A stretch of DNA of 64,000 nucleotides, taken from contig NZ_JACJPO010000061.1 of assembly GCF_014696105.1 (NCBI RefSeq), positions 29,299-93,298 of the forward strand. The letters are read 5' to 3'. Source of the DNA: Microcoleus sp. FACHB-1515. GTDB lineage: Bacteria > Cyanobacteriota > Cyanobacteriia > Elainellales > Elainellaceae. Positions within the stretch are counted from its first letter, which is position 1. Every line of letters begins with the position of its first letter. Below the pieces are notes generated by a model. That model worked only from the letters and a program-made list of their open reading frames with translations, had not been told where the DNA came from and searched no databases. Shown one piece after another: positions 23,460-33,551 of the stretch. The position numbers were made by a program, and so were the translations under genes.

Positions 23460-26400
23460 CTACTGCACAGGCGTCAAAACCTTCTCTTCGATCGCTTTCG
23501 CCTCTGGACTGTCCGCCTCGGAAGCGGGCACAAGCTGCCAGAAGCGGGGCAAGTAGTTCGACCAGTCGTCGAGGATTTGCTTGGCTTTGGGGCTGCTTGT
23601 TCGATCGAGGTGCAGTTCGATCAGTTCTTTGAGTTGCTGTTCGCCAGCCTGTGTGCAGATGCGCTGCATTTTGACTTCGGGGTTGACGCGATCTGGGAAG
23701 CTGCCGTCTTCGTCGAGGAAGTAGGCCAATCCTCCGGTCATGCCTGCGCCGACGTTGCGCCCGGATTTACCCAGGACGACAACCACGCCTCCGGTCATGT
23801 ATTCGCAGCAGTGGTCGCCTGCGCCTTCGATCACGGCTTGTGCTTTCGAGTTGCGGACGGCGAAGCGTTCTCCGGCTTGACCGTTGGCGAGCAGGAAGCC
23901 GCCCGTTGCACCGTACAGGCAGGTGTTGCCGATGATTACGTTGGTTGCGGCTGCGTAGGTCGCTTCGGCAAAGGGTTTGATCACGATTTCGCCGCCGTGC
24001 ATTCCTTTTCCAACATAGTCGTTGGCTTCGCCTTCCAGGTTGAGCGTCATGCCGGGAAGGATGAACGCGCCGAAGCTCTGGCCGACGCTGCCTTTGAAGT
24101 TCAGTGTGATTTGGCCTTCAAAGCCGCTGTCGCCGTACTGCTTGGCGATCGCGCCCGAAATCCGCGTTCCGACTGTGCGATCGGTGTTCACCACATCGGC
24201 AGAATAGGTGACGCTCGATTGATTCTGAATTGCCGCTTGAATGTCGGCATTCGCCAGAATTTGATCGTCAATCACGATGCCGTTGCTGTGAACGGTTTCG
24301 TGATCGAGCCAGGATCGATCGCTCTTGGTGTCCGGCAACTGAGTCAAGCAGTTGAGGTTGAGCGTTTGCGTTTTGGCAAGCTTCACGTCGTCGCGCTGGG
24401 TCAGCAGATCGGCGCGGCCAATAATCTCCTTGAGCGAGGTGTAGCCGAGTCGGGCGAGGAGCGATCGCACTTCTTGCGCCACGAAGTAGAAGAAGTTGAC
24501 GACGTGATCGGGCGTTCCGGTAAAGCGCTGCCGCAGTTTTTCTTGCTGCGTGGCAACGCCGACCGGACAGTTGTTGGTGTGGCAGATGCGAGCCATGATG
24601 CAGCCTTCGGCAATCATCGCAACCGAGCCGAAGCCGTATTCTTCCGCGCCCATCAGCGCGGCCATGACGACATCCCATCCGGTCTTGAAGCCGCCATCGG
24701 CGCGAAGCAGGACGCGATCGCGCAACTCATTTTCGATCAGAACGCGATGCACTTCAGTTACGCCTAGTTCCCAGGGAACGCCTGCGTGTTTGATCGAGCT
24801 TAAAGGTGAAGCGCCCGTACCGCCATCGTGACCGGAAATCTGGATGATGTCGGCGTTGGCTTTGGCAACTCCAGCGGCGATCGTGCCAATCCCCACTTCC
24901 GCGACCAGCTTCACCGACACTTGCGCGGCGGGGTTGATCTGGTGCAAATCGAAAATTAGCTGCGCCAGATCTTCGATCGAGTAAATGTCGTGGTGGGGCG
25001 GCGGCGAGATTAGCGGCACTCCCGCTTTCGATCGACGCAGCATCGCAATATAAGGACTGACCTTCTTACCGGGAAGTTGTCCGCCTTCTCCGGGTTTTGC
25101 GCCCTGCGCGATCTTGATTTCGATCTGGCGGGCACTCATTAAATATTCAGGCGTGACACCAAATCGACCGGATGCGACCTGCTTGATCGCAGAACTGGCG
25201 ATGTCGCCGTTCCGCAAGCCTTTCAGGTGTGGGAACGTGGCCGAGATGCCGTTTTCATCGACATCCGCGATCGCCTTGTACCGCGCCGGATCTTCGCCAC
25301 CTTCGCCGGAGTTCGATTTGCCGCCCAAACGGTTCATCGCGATTCCCAGCGTTTCGTGCGCTTCTCGCGACAGCGATCCCAAGGACATCGCTCCTGTGCA
25401 GAAGCGCTCAACGATCGATTCGATGGGTTCCACCGATTCGATGTCGATGGCGGGGCGATCGCTGCGGAAGGTGAGCAAGTCGCGTAGAGCCGTAATCGGT
25501 CGTCCGGCGAGGTGCTGCTGATAAACTTCGTAGTGGTCGTAGTCTTTGCCCTGTACGGCTTTGTGCAGCGCTTTCGACATTTCTGGGCTGTTCATGTGGT
25601 ACTCGCCACCGGGCTTGTACTGCACGAAGCCGTAGTTTTCCAGCTTTTTGCTCGTGGTCGGGAAGGCGCGACGGTGGAAGGACATCACTTCTTGCGCCAA
25701 GTCTGCGACGCTGATGCCGCCCAGACGTGAGGCGGTTCCCGTGAAGCCGAGGTGGAGAAGATCGCCGCCAATGCCGATCGCCTCGAAGATTTGCGCCCCA
25801 TGATAGCTCGACAGCAAGGAAATCCCCATCTTCGACAGAATTTTCAAGAGTCCGGCTTCGGTGGCTTTGCGGAAGTTGGCTTGGGCTTGGGCGATCGACA
25901 CAGACGGAATTTTGCCGCGCTCCATCAAGCTTTGCGTCTTGGAATCGTGCCACCAGTGCCGCACGGTTTCCCAAGCGAGATACGGACAAACGGCACTCGC
26001 GCCATAGCCGATCAGACAGCCGAAATGATGTGTACTCCAGCACTGAGCGGTATCGACAATCAGCGAGGCTTTCATCCGCAAGCCCTGCCGGATCAGGTGG
26101 TGGTGAACGGCTCCGATCGCCAAAAGCGGCGGAATATAGCTTTGGGCTTCGGTTAGGCTGACGGGTTCGCCGGATGGGGAGACGCGATCGCTCAGCACCA
26201 AGATTTTTTTGCCGTCGCGCACTGCCGCTACTGCCGCCTGACACAATCCGGTCACGGCTCTTTGCAAGCCTTCTGGCCCCGACTCAACCTCAAACAAAGT
26301 CGAGAGCGTGGCGGTTTCAAATCCGGATTCGCGAATCTGCGCGAGGTCGTTGTCGTTGAGGACGGGCGAATCGAGTTTCAGCAAGCGGGCATATTCCGGC

Positions 26401-28097
26401 TTGGCTTTCAGCAGATTGCCGCGATCGCCCAAATGCACGGTCAGCGACATGACAAGGCTTTCGCGCAGGGGATCGATCGGCGGGTTTGTCACCTGCGCGA
26501 ATCGCTGCTTGAAGTAGTCGTACAAGAGGCGCGGCTTGTCGGACAGCACGGCCAGCGGAATATCGTCGCCCATGCAGAAGGTCGGCTCTTTGCCCTGCGA
26601 TGCCATCTCTTCGATGATCATCTCCACGTCTTCGCTGGTGTAGCCGAAGGCGATTTGGTTGCGGAGGAGCGTTTCGCGATCGATCTGCTTCTCATCCAAA
26701 AACGGCTGCGGGCTGTGCGTTTTGCCGTGCTGGGCAATCCATTCGCCGTAAGGCTGAGCACTGGCGATCCGCTGCTTCAGCGTCCAGTTGTTGAGAATTT
26801 CGTGCGTTTCGAGATCGACGGCGATCGCTTCTCCGGGTCCCAACCGTCCCTTCTCGATTACCTCAGCATTGGGCAGATCCACGACTCCGGCTTCCGACGC
26901 GACAATCACCATGCCGTCCTTCGTGATGCTGTAGCGGGCGGGACGAAGGCCATTGCGATCGAGTGCTGCCCCGACTTTGCGCCCGTCGCTAAACACAATC
27001 AGCGCGGGACCGTCCCACGATTCTTGCAACGGACTGTAGTATTCGTAGAAGTCGATAATTTCGGGATGATTCGCCAGTTCCGGCTGCTGCTTGTAGGCTT
27101 CGGGAACCATGATCATCAGCGCTTCTAGGGGAGTGCGACCGGACTGCACCAGCAGTTCCATCACGTTGTCCAGGTTGGCCGAGTCGCTGTTTTCCGCATT
27201 GACGGTCGGCTTCAGGACGGAAAGGCGATCGCCCCAGCACTCGTGTTCCAAATCGGCTTCCCGCGCCATCATCCAGTTGATGTTGCCCAGCAGCGTATTG
27301 ATTTCGCCGTTGTGACCCAGCAGGCGCATCGGGTGAGCCAGCGGCCATTTGGGAAGCGTATTGGTACTGAAGCGGCGATGATAGATGGCAAAGGCGCTTT
27401 GATAAAGCGGATTTTTCAGGTCGCTGTAGTAGTCACCCAAGACCGCCGATCGCACCATGCCCTTGTAGACGATCGTGCGGGCAGAGAGCGAGCAGATGTA
27501 GCACTCGGCCAGGGTGGGCGTTGCTTTGGCTGCGGCGGAAATGGCTCTGGCGACTTGCTTGCGGGCGAGGTAAAGCTGCCGCTCGAATTCGTCTCCGGTA
27601 GAGGGCGATCGCACCAAGATCTGTTCGCTGCGCGGCTCGTTTTCACGCGCTTGTCTGCCTAAAACTTCCGGGTGAACGGGAACGACACGCCAGCCCAGAA
27701 TCTGAAGATCGTTATCCGTCAGGGTTTGCTCGATGATTTGGCGGGCAAACTGAGCACTCGCTGCATCTTTCGGCAAAAACACCATGCCAACGGCAAATGG
27801 GATTGCAGCGTCAATGTCGTTGGCGGTGAGCCAATCTTGCAGCAGTTCAACCGGAATTGCCGTCATTAAGCCTGCACCGTCGCCCGAATCTTGATCGGCG
27901 CTACAGCCGCCTCGGTGTTCCATACACGAAAGGGCATCGAGCGATCGCGCCACGAGCGAATGGCTGCTGCGACCATGCTGATCGGCAATAAATCCGACAC
28001 CGCAGGCGTCGCGCTCTTCCACGAGCCAGCGCTGTCCGGCATAGGTCGATGATGGTTCCTGGTTCAACTGGTCTTGATTCACGCTCGTGCTACCCAT
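23460..28097 (-). CDS. glsF: Ferredoxin-dependent glutamate synthase (Fd-GOGAT)
   Basis: A 1545-residue enzyme that makes two glutamates from glutamine and 2-oxoglutarate with ferredoxin as donor. A propeptide of 31 residues precedes the nucleophile Cys32 ([11 protein letters not shown]) of the class II amidotransferase domain, which includes [20 protein letters not shown] and [12 protein letters not shown]. The central and FMN domains follow, with [16 protein letters not shown] and [19 protein letters not shown]. The 3Fe-4S cysteines are in [15 protein letters not shown]. The C-terminal beta-helix contains [11 protein letters not shown] and [13 protein letters not shown]. The C-terminal tail ([17 protein letters not shown]) resembles that of GlsF rather than NADH-type GltB, and no gltD small-subunit gene is near. 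It is the ammonium-assimilation partner of the nitrate operon. I found no GTAN8TAC box in the upstream spacer. Confidence 0.92.
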   Translation of the reverse strand: MGSTSVNQDQLNQEPSSTYAGQRWLVEERDACGVGFIADQHGRSSHSLVARSLDALSCMEHRGGCSADQDSGDGAGLMTAIPVELLQDWLTANDIDAAIPFAVGMVFLPKDAASAQFARQIIEQTLTDNDLQILGWRVVPVHPEVLGRQARENEPRSEQILVRSPSTGDEFERQLYLARKQVARAISAAAKATPTLAECYICSLSARTIVYKGMVRSAVLGDYYSDLKNPLYQSAFAIYHRRFSTNTLPKWPLAHPMRLLGHNGEINTLLGNINWMMAREADLEHECWGDRLSVLKPTVNAENSDSANLDNVMELLVQSGRTPLEALMIMVPEAYKQQPELANHPEIIDFYEYYSPLQESWDGPALIVFSDGRKVGAALDRNGLRPARYSITKDGMVIVASEAGVVDLPNAEVIEKGRLGPGEAIAVDLETHEILNNWTLKQRIASAQPYGEWIAQHGKTHSPQPFLDEKQIDRETLLRNQIAFGYTSEDVEMIIEEMASQGKEPTFCMGDDIPLAVLSDKPRLLYDYFKQRFAQVTNPPIDPLRESLVMSLTVHLGDRGNLLKAKPEYARLLKLDSPVLNDNDLAQIRESGFETATLSTLFEVESGPEGLQRAVTGLCQAAVAAVRDGKKILVLSDRVSPSGEPVSLTEAQSYIPPLLAIGAVHHHLIRQGLRMKASLIVDTAQCWSTHHFGCLIGYGASAVCPYLAWETVRHWWHDSKTQSLMERGKIPSVSIAQAQANFRKATEAGLLKILSKMGISLLSSYHGAQIFEAIGIGGDLLHLGFTGTASRLGGISVADLAQEVMSFHRRAFPTTSKKLENYGFVQYKPGGEYHMNSPEMSKALHKAVQGKDYDHYEVYQQHLAGRPITALRDLLTFRSDRPAIDIESVEPIESIVERFCTGAMSLGSLSREAHETLGIAMNRLGGKSNSGEGGEDPARYKAIADVDENGISATFPHLKGLRNGDIASSAIKQVASGRFGVTPEYLMSARQIEIKIAQGAKPGEGGQLPGKKVSPYIAMLRRSKAGVPLISPPPHHDIYSIEDLAQLIFDLHQINPAAQVSVKLVAEVGIGTIAAGVAKANADIIQISGHDGGTGASPLSSIKHAGVPWELGVTEVHRVLIENELRDRVLLRADGGFKTGWDVVMAALMGAEEYGFGSVAMIAEGCIMARICHTNNCPVGVATQQEKLRQRFTGTPDHVVNFFYFVAQEVRSLLARLGYTSLKEIIGRADLLTQRDDVKLAKTQTLNLNCLTQLPDTKSDRSWLDHETVHSNGIVIDDQILANADIQAAIQNQSSVTYSADVVNTDRTVGTRISGAIAKQYGDSGFEGQITLNFKGSVGQSFGAFILPGMTLNLEGEANDYVGKGMHGGEIVIKPFAEATYAAATNVIIGNTCLYGATGGFLLANGQAGERFAVRNSKAQAVIEGAGDHCCEYMTGGVVVVLGKSGRNVGAGMTGGLAYFLDEDGSFPDRVNPEVKMQRICTQAGEQQLKELIELHLDRTSSPKAKQILDDWSNYLPRFWQLVPASEADSPEAKAIEEKVLTPVQ

Positions 28098-28806
28098 AAA
28101 AGTGGTGGTTTTGGATTCGGAGAAAACGGTACAGGACGCTTGAAATGATGGCTGTTCGTAGCCTTAAGCTGTCAGTGGCCTCTGGCTGTCAGTGGTCTCT
28201 ACAGGAGTGGAAGCATGGGTGTCAAAGTGGTCACATTTGGAATCAATAAGATTGTTACCGGATGAATGGCGCTGTCCTGCCGCAAAACCGCCGCCCGAAC
28301 CTGCATATCGGCTCAGACATTCAACGAGCGACGCGCACCAGCCGAAGTAGCTTTCTCCACGCTTGTAAATAGGAGAGACTAAGAATCTTATAGAAAGTAG
28401 ATTGCCTTTGCAATCCCTCACTCCAAAGCGGTTGGTAGAAGGAAGTTTGAATTGCCCTGCTGCTCGACTTGCCGATGTCTGCCAGAAATCTAGGCCGGAT
28501 CGAGCAGTCTGCTTGGGCAGATATCTTCATTATGAAACGAAATCTTTAACATGAAGTCATCATATCTTGATGAAATGGTGCTTGCGATCGAGTTCCACAA
28601 ATGCTATTGGAAGTGTCGATCGACACCCGTAGCCTTTAACAATTTGTGAATGAATCTGGGCAACTTCTAGAAAGACAGGAGATCCTGGTAACAAGGCACT
28701 GCCGCATTCGCAATCCACACAGTCACACCTTGGGTTAGGCCAGCTTGAGGATGCGATCGCGTCTGCCAAATCTACCCTTCCTTTTGTCCACGCTCCTCAC
28801 ACCCTT
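28098..28806. other. Spacer between glsF and the glycosidase gene
   Basis: About 700 bases holding the glsF promoter (leftward) and the promoter of the gene at 28807 (rightward). A direct repeat GGCTGTCAGTGG-type occurs near 28168-28197, and a 14-base palindrome GTGTCGATCGACAC near 28615-28628. A leftward frame at 28560-28769 with a CxC-x2-CxC cluster exists but is unsupported. I found no NtcA box and no glutamine-type riboswitch. Confidence 0.5.
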
Positions 28807-30696
28807 GTGGCTAGAATTCATCGTGAACGCCGCCAGCGCCAGCTTCGCAGGATGGGCGTTCGTTCTGCAAACTCTTCCAAGCTTTTGGTTGCCCTGCCGC
28901 TGTTGGCGCTCGTGTATGCCTTCGCCCCAAAAGGCGGAACGGCGGAAGCGCTGCGGATGCAAGCCGCGCCATCGATCGCCCAATCTTGGCTTCCCGAAGT
29001 TGCTCAAGCTCAACCCGTCCCGATCGTGCAAGGCAGCCAAATCAACCTAAACGGGCGATCGATCCCCGCCTTTTGGAGTTCGCGTCAGCAGCGCATCGGC
29101 CTATCCGATGCCGCGTTGCTGCAAGCGATCGGCGTGGATTTGCTCAATTCTCAGCAGCCGATCGCCCAACCTGTCCAGTGGTTTTCGCAGCCTTCCACCG
29201 AACCGCTCAATCTGACAACCTGGCTGACTTCGCAATATCGCTACCTCGACATCACCGATTTTGCCCAGCGCTATGGCTGGCAAATCCAGGCAAGCGGAGC
29301 AACCTTGGCAATTCGCACTCCTGCCGCAAGAGTGACCACTGTGCGGCAGGGACGGCAAACTTGGGGCGATCGCATCGTCCTCGATCTCGATCGTCCTGCG
29401 CCGTTTCAGGTGAGCGAGCAGGGCAGCGAAATTGTCGTGGCGATCGATGGTGCGATCGATCCAGCAATTGCCCAGAGTTTTGTGCCGACACCGGGAAATC
29501 GGCTGACGAGCCTGCGCGTGGAATCGAGTGGGGCGCAAACGCTCGTTCGTATTGGCGTTCCTAACAATTTGCGGCCTCGCGTTTGGACATTGCCAAATCC
29601 GAACCGACTGGTGATCGACATTCGCCCGGACAACGTAATCGATCGCGATATTGCCTGGGCACCCGGAATCCGCTGGCGGCAGCAAACCGTCCGCACGGCA
29701 AGAGGTCAATTTCCCACGATCGCTTTGATTATTGATCCCCGTCAGCCCGGAGTGTCACTTCAGCCCATTTGGTCAAATCCGGCGAGTGCAGTAGGAACGG
29801 CTCCCTTGATCTCGATGGCGCAGCGGTGGCAGGCGATCGGCGCCATCAACGCCGGATACTTCAACCGCAACAATCAGCTACCGCTCGGTGCGCTGAGGCA
29901 GAATAATCGCTGGGTGTCGGGTCCGATTCTCGGACGAGGCGCGATCGGCTGGGGAAACGGCGGCGCGGTGGCGATCGATCGCTTTGCCCTGCAAGAAGCC
30001 ATTCAGACAGTGGCCGGAACGCAAATTCCCATTCTGACGCTCAACAGCGGCTATGTCCAGGCAGGCGTTGCCCGCTTTACGGCGGATTGGGGCGCAACCT
30101 ACAGCCCAATCATCGACAACGAAGTTTTGATTACCGTCCAAGCCGATCCTCAAAATTCCGGAGCGTTTCGAGTCGTGCGGCAGCAGCAGGGCGGGGCAGC
30201 AGGCTCAACCTCTGTTCCCCTGCCCAGAGACGGCTTTTTGCTGGTTGTGCGATCGAACAGTGCTGTTGTCAACGCCCTACCGCAAGGAACAACGCTCACC
30301 CTTGCCTCAGCCACCCAGCCGCCTGAATTTGCTCAGATGCCGCAGATTGTCGCTGCTGGTCCCTTGCTCGTGCGAAATCGTCAAATTGTTTTGAACGCCC
30401 AGGGCGAACAGTTTACGTCTGCATTCATTGGACAGTCAGCGGTGCGAAGTGCGATCGCCACCACAGCCGAAGGAAACCTGATGCTCGTCACCGTCCAAAA
30501 CCGCATCGGCGGCCTTGGTCCCACGCTGGCCGAACACGCCCAAGTCATGCAGCAGCTTGGCATCATCAACGCCCTCAACCTGGACGGCGGCAGTTCTACC
30601 AGCCTCTATCTCGGCGGCCAACTGCTCAACCGCGCTCCTCGGACGGCGGCTCGTGTGCACAACGGGATCGGGGTGTTTATTCAGCCGACGCAGTAA
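28807..30696 (+). CDS. Exported phosphodiester glycosidase (NAGPA-type) protein
   Basis: A 629-residue protein from GTG 28807. The N-terminus is very basic (MARIHRERRQRQLRRM) followed by a hydrophobic segment (LLVALPLLALVYAFA), predicting export or membrane anchoring. An AMIN- or copper-amine-oxidase-like N-terminal region (GSQINLNGRSIPAFWSSRQQRIGLSD, then VRQGRQTWGDRIVLDLDRPAPF) precedes the C-terminal phosphodiester glycosidase domain (about 330-625). That domain has AINAGYFN, NNRWVSGPILGRGAIGW, SAVRSAIATTAEGNLML and NALNLDGGSSTSLYLGG. The family hydrolyses N-acetylglucosamine phosphodiester bonds in animals and is implicated in envelope or polysaccharide processing in bacteria. The target here is unknown. 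Confidence 0.85.
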   Translation: MARIHRERRQRQLRRMGVRSANSSKLLVALPLLALVYAFAPKGGTAEALRMQAAPSIAQSWLPEVAQAQPVPIVQGSQINLNGRSIPAFWSSRQQRIGLSDAALLQAIGVDLLNSQQPIAQPVQWFSQPSTEPLNLTTWLTSQYRYLDITDFAQRYGWQIQASGATLAIRTPAARVTTVRQGRQTWGDRIVLDLDRPAPFQVSEQGSEIVVAIDGAIDPAIAQSFVPTPGNRLTSLRVESSGAQTLVRIGVPNNLRPRVWTLPNPNRLVIDIRPDNVIDRDIAWAPGIRWRQQTVRTARGQFPTIALIIDPRQPGVSLQPIWSNPASAVGTAPLISMAQRWQAIGAINAGYFNRNNQLPLGALRQNNRWVSGPILGRGAIGWGNGGAVAIDRFALQEAIQTVAGTQIPILTLNSGYVQAGVARFTADWGATYSPIIDNEVLITVQADPQNSGAFRVVRQQQGGAAGSTSVPLPRDGFLLVVRSNSAVVNALPQGTTLTLASATQPPEFAQMPQIVAAGPLLVRNRQIVLNAQGEQFTSAFIGQSAVRSAIATTAEGNLMLVTVQNRIGGLGPTLAEHAQVMQQLGIINALNLDGGSSTSLYLGGQLLNRAPRTAARVHNGIGVFIQPTQ

Positions 30697-31151
30697 AGGA
30701 TGGAGGCTTAGGGCTTAGGAGGCGCAGCGCAGGCTCCTCCTGTGCGGGAGTTGGAGGGATGTGTGGAGGTGGCACTGGGGCGCGTTCTCAAAGCTCCAGA
30801 GGGAGTGGAAAGTCTAGGGTCGATCCCCCTAAATCCCCCTTAACAAGGAGGACTTTGAGGGGTGGTTCGGCTCCCTCCTTTTTTATGGGGTTGGGGAGGA
30901 TCAAGCGGTTTGGACATCGCGCCCTAGCCTCCACAGGCTCGGCGGAGCGAAAACTGCAAGAAATTAAACAGTGGAAGATCCATCTGCGATCGCTCCTCCA
31001 TCCAACCGTCATTTTCTTGATTTTCAAGCGAAAAAATCACCCTTCAATCGCAAAAGTTTCCTGATTACCCCGAATTTTTCAGCAATAAGTGGTCATAGCC
31101 TCGCGATCGCCTTCACGATTGGAACGACCGATGATCTGCCAACAGGATGCA
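30697..31151. other. Spacer with an R1 repeat; no gene
   Basis: About 450 bases. It has a GC-rich foldable segment near 30717-30745 (GGAGG...CTCCTCC) that may end the upstream transcript, a GGAGTTGGAGGGATGTGTGG string reminiscent of the R2 tail, and the full R1 element at 30821-30901. No reading frame here looks like protein. Confidence 0.55.
30821..30901 (+). repeat. R1 dispersed repeat, full copy 1
   Basis: This 81-base element begins CGATCCCCCTAAATCCCCC and ends TGGGGAGGAT. Its reverse complement occurs at 60909-60989 with about 6 mismatches in 81 positions. Ends are complementary in part (GGATxxxCCCC and GGGGAGGAT), and two internal GC-rich hairpins are possible. It has no reading frame, consistent with a non-autonomous mobile element (MITE-like). 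Confidence 0.8.
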
Positions 31152-32159
31152 ATGAATGCTGAAGAACTCTTAAAGCAATACACCACCGGAACCCGCGACT
31201 TTAGCGGAGCGCAGCTTCAGCACGTCGATTTGTCCCAAGCCTCGATCGCCGACATCGACCTGTGGCAGGCAGATCTCAGTCACGCCAACCTTACGCAAAC
31301 CAACCTCACCGCCGCCAGTCTCCGAGAAACCCAACTCACCGCCGCCAACCTCAGCAGCGCAAATTTGCAAAACGCCGACCTGCGCGAGGCCAACTTCGAG
31401 CAGGCAATTTTGGAAAACACCCAATTCCAAAACGCAATTTACGACAGTACAACTCACTTTCCAGATTCGTTTGAGCCTGCCGCCGCTTGGAAAATCGAGC
31501 CAGAAAGCAACCTGCAAAGCGCAGTGCTTGCCAAAGCCGACCTGAGCGGCGTTGATCTGAGTCATGCCAATTTACAAGATGCCAATCTGCGCTCGGCTAA
31601 CCTGTACGGCTGCGATCTCGATCGCGCCAACCTCACCAACGCCTGTTTAGTCGAAGCCGATTTGTCCGAGGCGAACCTGAGTCGATCGAACCTTTCCGGC
31701 TGCAATCTAGAATCTGCCAACCTAGAACGCGCCGATTTGCGGCAGGCGAATTTATTTGGCGTGGATTTGCGATCGACCCGACTGACCGGAGCCAACCTGC
31801 AAGCAGCCTTGTGCAACGAAGCCACGCAGTTTCCCGCCGAGATTTCTCCTGCTGCTGTCGGCGCGATCGTCATTGCTCCCGGCATTTCCCTTCAAGGTGC
31901 AGATCTGGCTCAAGTTTCGCTGGTCGGAGCCGATTTGCGCGGAGCGAATTTGACTGAAACGAATTTGCGCGGCAGCGATTTGTGGGGCGCGGATTTAAGC
32001 GATGCTGCTTTGGTGCGAGCCGATCTGACGGGCGCGAATTTGTGGGGCGCACAGCTTACGGATGCGGATTTGACAGGCGCGATCGTGCGAGATGCCGATT
32101 TAACAGGCGCAGAATTGAGCGGCACAAACTTGGCGGACGAGTCGATCGATCGCCTGTAA
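31152..32159 (+). CDS. Pentapeptide-repeat protein
   Basis: A 335-residue protein dominated by A(D/N)LxX pentapeptides, for example LWQADLSHANLTQTNLTAASL, ADLRQANLFGVDL and GADLRGANLTETNLRGSDL. The repeats form a right-handed quadrilateral beta-helix. Two interruptions, TTHFPDSFEPAAAWKIEPE and EATQFPAEISPAAVGAIVI, divide the helix into three blocks. Each break has the TxFP motif that often marks the edge of these helices. I chose ATG 31152 (MNAEELLKQYTTGTRDFSGA). Function is unknown; cyanobacteria encode many such proteins. It appears monocistronic. Confidence 0.9.
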   Translation: MNAEELLKQYTTGTRDFSGAQLQHVDLSQASIADIDLWQADLSHANLTQTNLTAASLRETQLTAANLSSANLQNADLREANFEQAILENTQFQNAIYDSTTHFPDSFEPAAAWKIEPESNLQSAVLAKADLSGVDLSHANLQDANLRSANLYGCDLDRANLTNACLVEADLSEANLSRSNLSGCNLESANLERADLRQANLFGVDLRSTRLTGANLQAALCNEATQFPAEISPAAVGAIVIAPGISLQGADLAQVSLVGADLRGANLTETNLRGSDLWGADLSDAALVRADLTGANLWGAQLTDADLTGAIVRDADLTGAELSGTNLADESIDRL

Positions 32160-32551
32160 GCACAGGAATGTCACCTTAACGCATCAGTTCAGTGAATACA
32201 CGCATATCACAGAATTTCTTGATGAAGTTTAATCGGAATAAATTATGGTAAAAGTTTAAGAAGTCAATGACTTTTTGTAACGCTCCAGCCCTTCGAGCAG
32301 CTTGATTGGGTCTTGTTGTCTTCCGTTCCATCGCTTCGAGAATCGGGATTTGAGTAGCCACCTGGTGAAACTCAGCCCCACCATTCAATTTTGGGTGAAC
32401 GCCTGTCTCAACAGTCCCGATTTTGCGATCGCCCGCGTTCCCCTTGGAACATCGTTCCGCGATCGCCAATGCCTCAAAAACAACGTCCCGTTCGTGTTTT
32501 TTCCAAAAAGCGACTGGAGCGGTTGAATTACTCATGTCCAAGCGCGATATC
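32160..32551. other. Spacer upstream of cphB
   Basis: About 390 bases between the pentapeptide-repeat gene and cphB. Frames on both strands (leftward 32176-32640, rightward 32302-32526) are open but show no recognisable protein. The leftward one ends with a hydrophobic-aromatic stretch (FLNFYHNLFRLNF) and could be a remnant. No NtcA box is visible. Confidence 0.4.
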
Positions 32552-33406
32552 ATGCTGCAACTAGACCTCCAACAGCCTCCGCACCCGATGCCCCAGGTGA
32601 CCAAAGCCGCCGTCATGATTATTGGCGGAGCCGAAGACAAAATTCACGGTCGTCAAATCCTCAGCACCTTCTTTCAACGGGCGGGCGGTGTTGACGCTCG
32701 AATTGCAATCATTCCCTGTGCCTCTCGCGAACCTGCGGCGATCGGTTTGCGCTATCAAACGATTTTCGAGGAAATGGGCGCAAAAGAAATCGAAGTGATT
32801 GACATCCGCGATCGCGATCAAGGCGAAAATCTGGCGTGGCAGCAGTTTCTCGATTCCTGTACGGGCGTGTTCATGACCGGAGGCGATCAGCTTCGGCTGT
32901 GCGGTCTGCTGATGGACACGCCCATCATGGAAAAAATGCGAATTCGAGCGCAGCTTGGTGAAATTACGCTTGCCGGAACGAGCGCAGGTGCAGCGGTGAT
33001 GGGGCATCACATGATCGCAGGCGGCGGATCGGGCGAATCTCCAAATCGATCGCTGGTTGATATGGCAACCGGAATGGGAATCATTCCCGAACTGATTGTC
33101 GATCAGCACTTTCACAACCGCAATCGCATGGCAAGATTGATGAGTGCGATCGCTGCTCACCCGGACTGTACGGGCATCGGCATTGATGAAGACACCTGCG
33201 CGATGTTTGAAGGCGATAGCTGCTTTCAGGTGATTGGCAAAGGCACGGTGACGGTGATCGACCCGACCGACCTTTCCTACACGAATCAGCCGGACGTAGC
33301 CGCTGGTGAACCGTTGAGCCTGCACAATTTGCGGGTTCACATTCTCAGTCATGGCGATCGCTACGACCTCAACCATCGATCGACCCTGACAGGCAGCAAC
33401 TGCTAG
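32552..33406 (+). CDS. cphB: Cyanophycinase
   Basis: A 284-residue serine peptidase of family S51 that splits cyanophycin into aspartyl-arginine dipeptides. The nucleophile is in the elbow GTSAGAAVMG. Other conserved stretches are MIIGGAEDKIHGRQILSTFF, FMTGGDQLRLCGLL, VDQHFHNRNRMARL and GIGIDEDTCAMFE. I chose ATG 32552 (MLQLDLQQPPHPM); ATG 32534 would add six residues. Length fits the family (about 270-290). It is followed by cphA after 145 bp on the same strand, the usual cphB-cphA order. It recovers nitrogen and carbon from the storage polymer. Confidence 0.96.
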   Translation: MLQLDLQQPPHPMPQVTKAAVMIIGGAEDKIHGRQILSTFFQRAGGVDARIAIIPCASREPAAIGLRYQTIFEEMGAKEIEVIDIRDRDQGENLAWQQFLDSCTGVFMTGGDQLRLCGLLMDTPIMEKMRIRAQLGEITLAGTSAGAAVMGHHMIAGGGSGESPNRSLVDMATGMGIIPELIVDQHFHNRNRMARLMSAIAAHPDCTGIGIDEDTCAMFEGDSCFQVIGKGTVTVIDPTDLSYTNQPDVAAGEPLSLHNLRVHILSHGDRYDLNHRSTLTGSNC

Positions 33407-33551
33407 TCTCTGTCTTTCGCCCGAATCAAAAAGTTTCACGAAACGGCAAACTGTTCTTTATGGACAGTTCAAGATTCTTCTTAATTAGAGACTAGACAAC
33501 TGCTGCTGATAGCTGCCTTTCTTGTCGCTCGACCCCTGAATCGCGAATTTT

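Noticed and set aside
23577..24767. Long plus-strand reading frame (396 codons) opposite glsF
   Set aside because: It is antisense to conserved glsF coding sequence, and its codon content mirrors that gene. No recognised domain is present.
26262..27128. Plus-strand frame of 288 codons opposite glsF
   Set aside because: Shadow of glsF. Amino acid composition is that expected from reverse complement of a GC-rich gene.
28560..28769. Minus-strand 69-codon frame with a CDCVDCEC cluster upstream of glsF
   Set aside because: The cysteine cluster looked like a metal site, but there is no ribosome-binding sequence, no family match that I can recall, and the rest of the frame is not protein-like.
28098..28806. 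Search for NtcA box or glutamine riboswitch upstream of glsF
   Set aside because: No GTAN8TAC and no conserved riboswitch core were found.
32176..32640. Minus-strand 154-codon frame in the cphB spacer
   Set aside because: Its upstream half is antisense to the start of cphB. The downstream half could be a relic, but I cannot match it to a transposase or other family.
33403..33495. Nine-base inverted repeat CTAGTCTCT/AGAGACTAG between cphB and cphA
   Set aside because: It is spaced about 75 bases and includes no T-run; I cannot tell it from chance.
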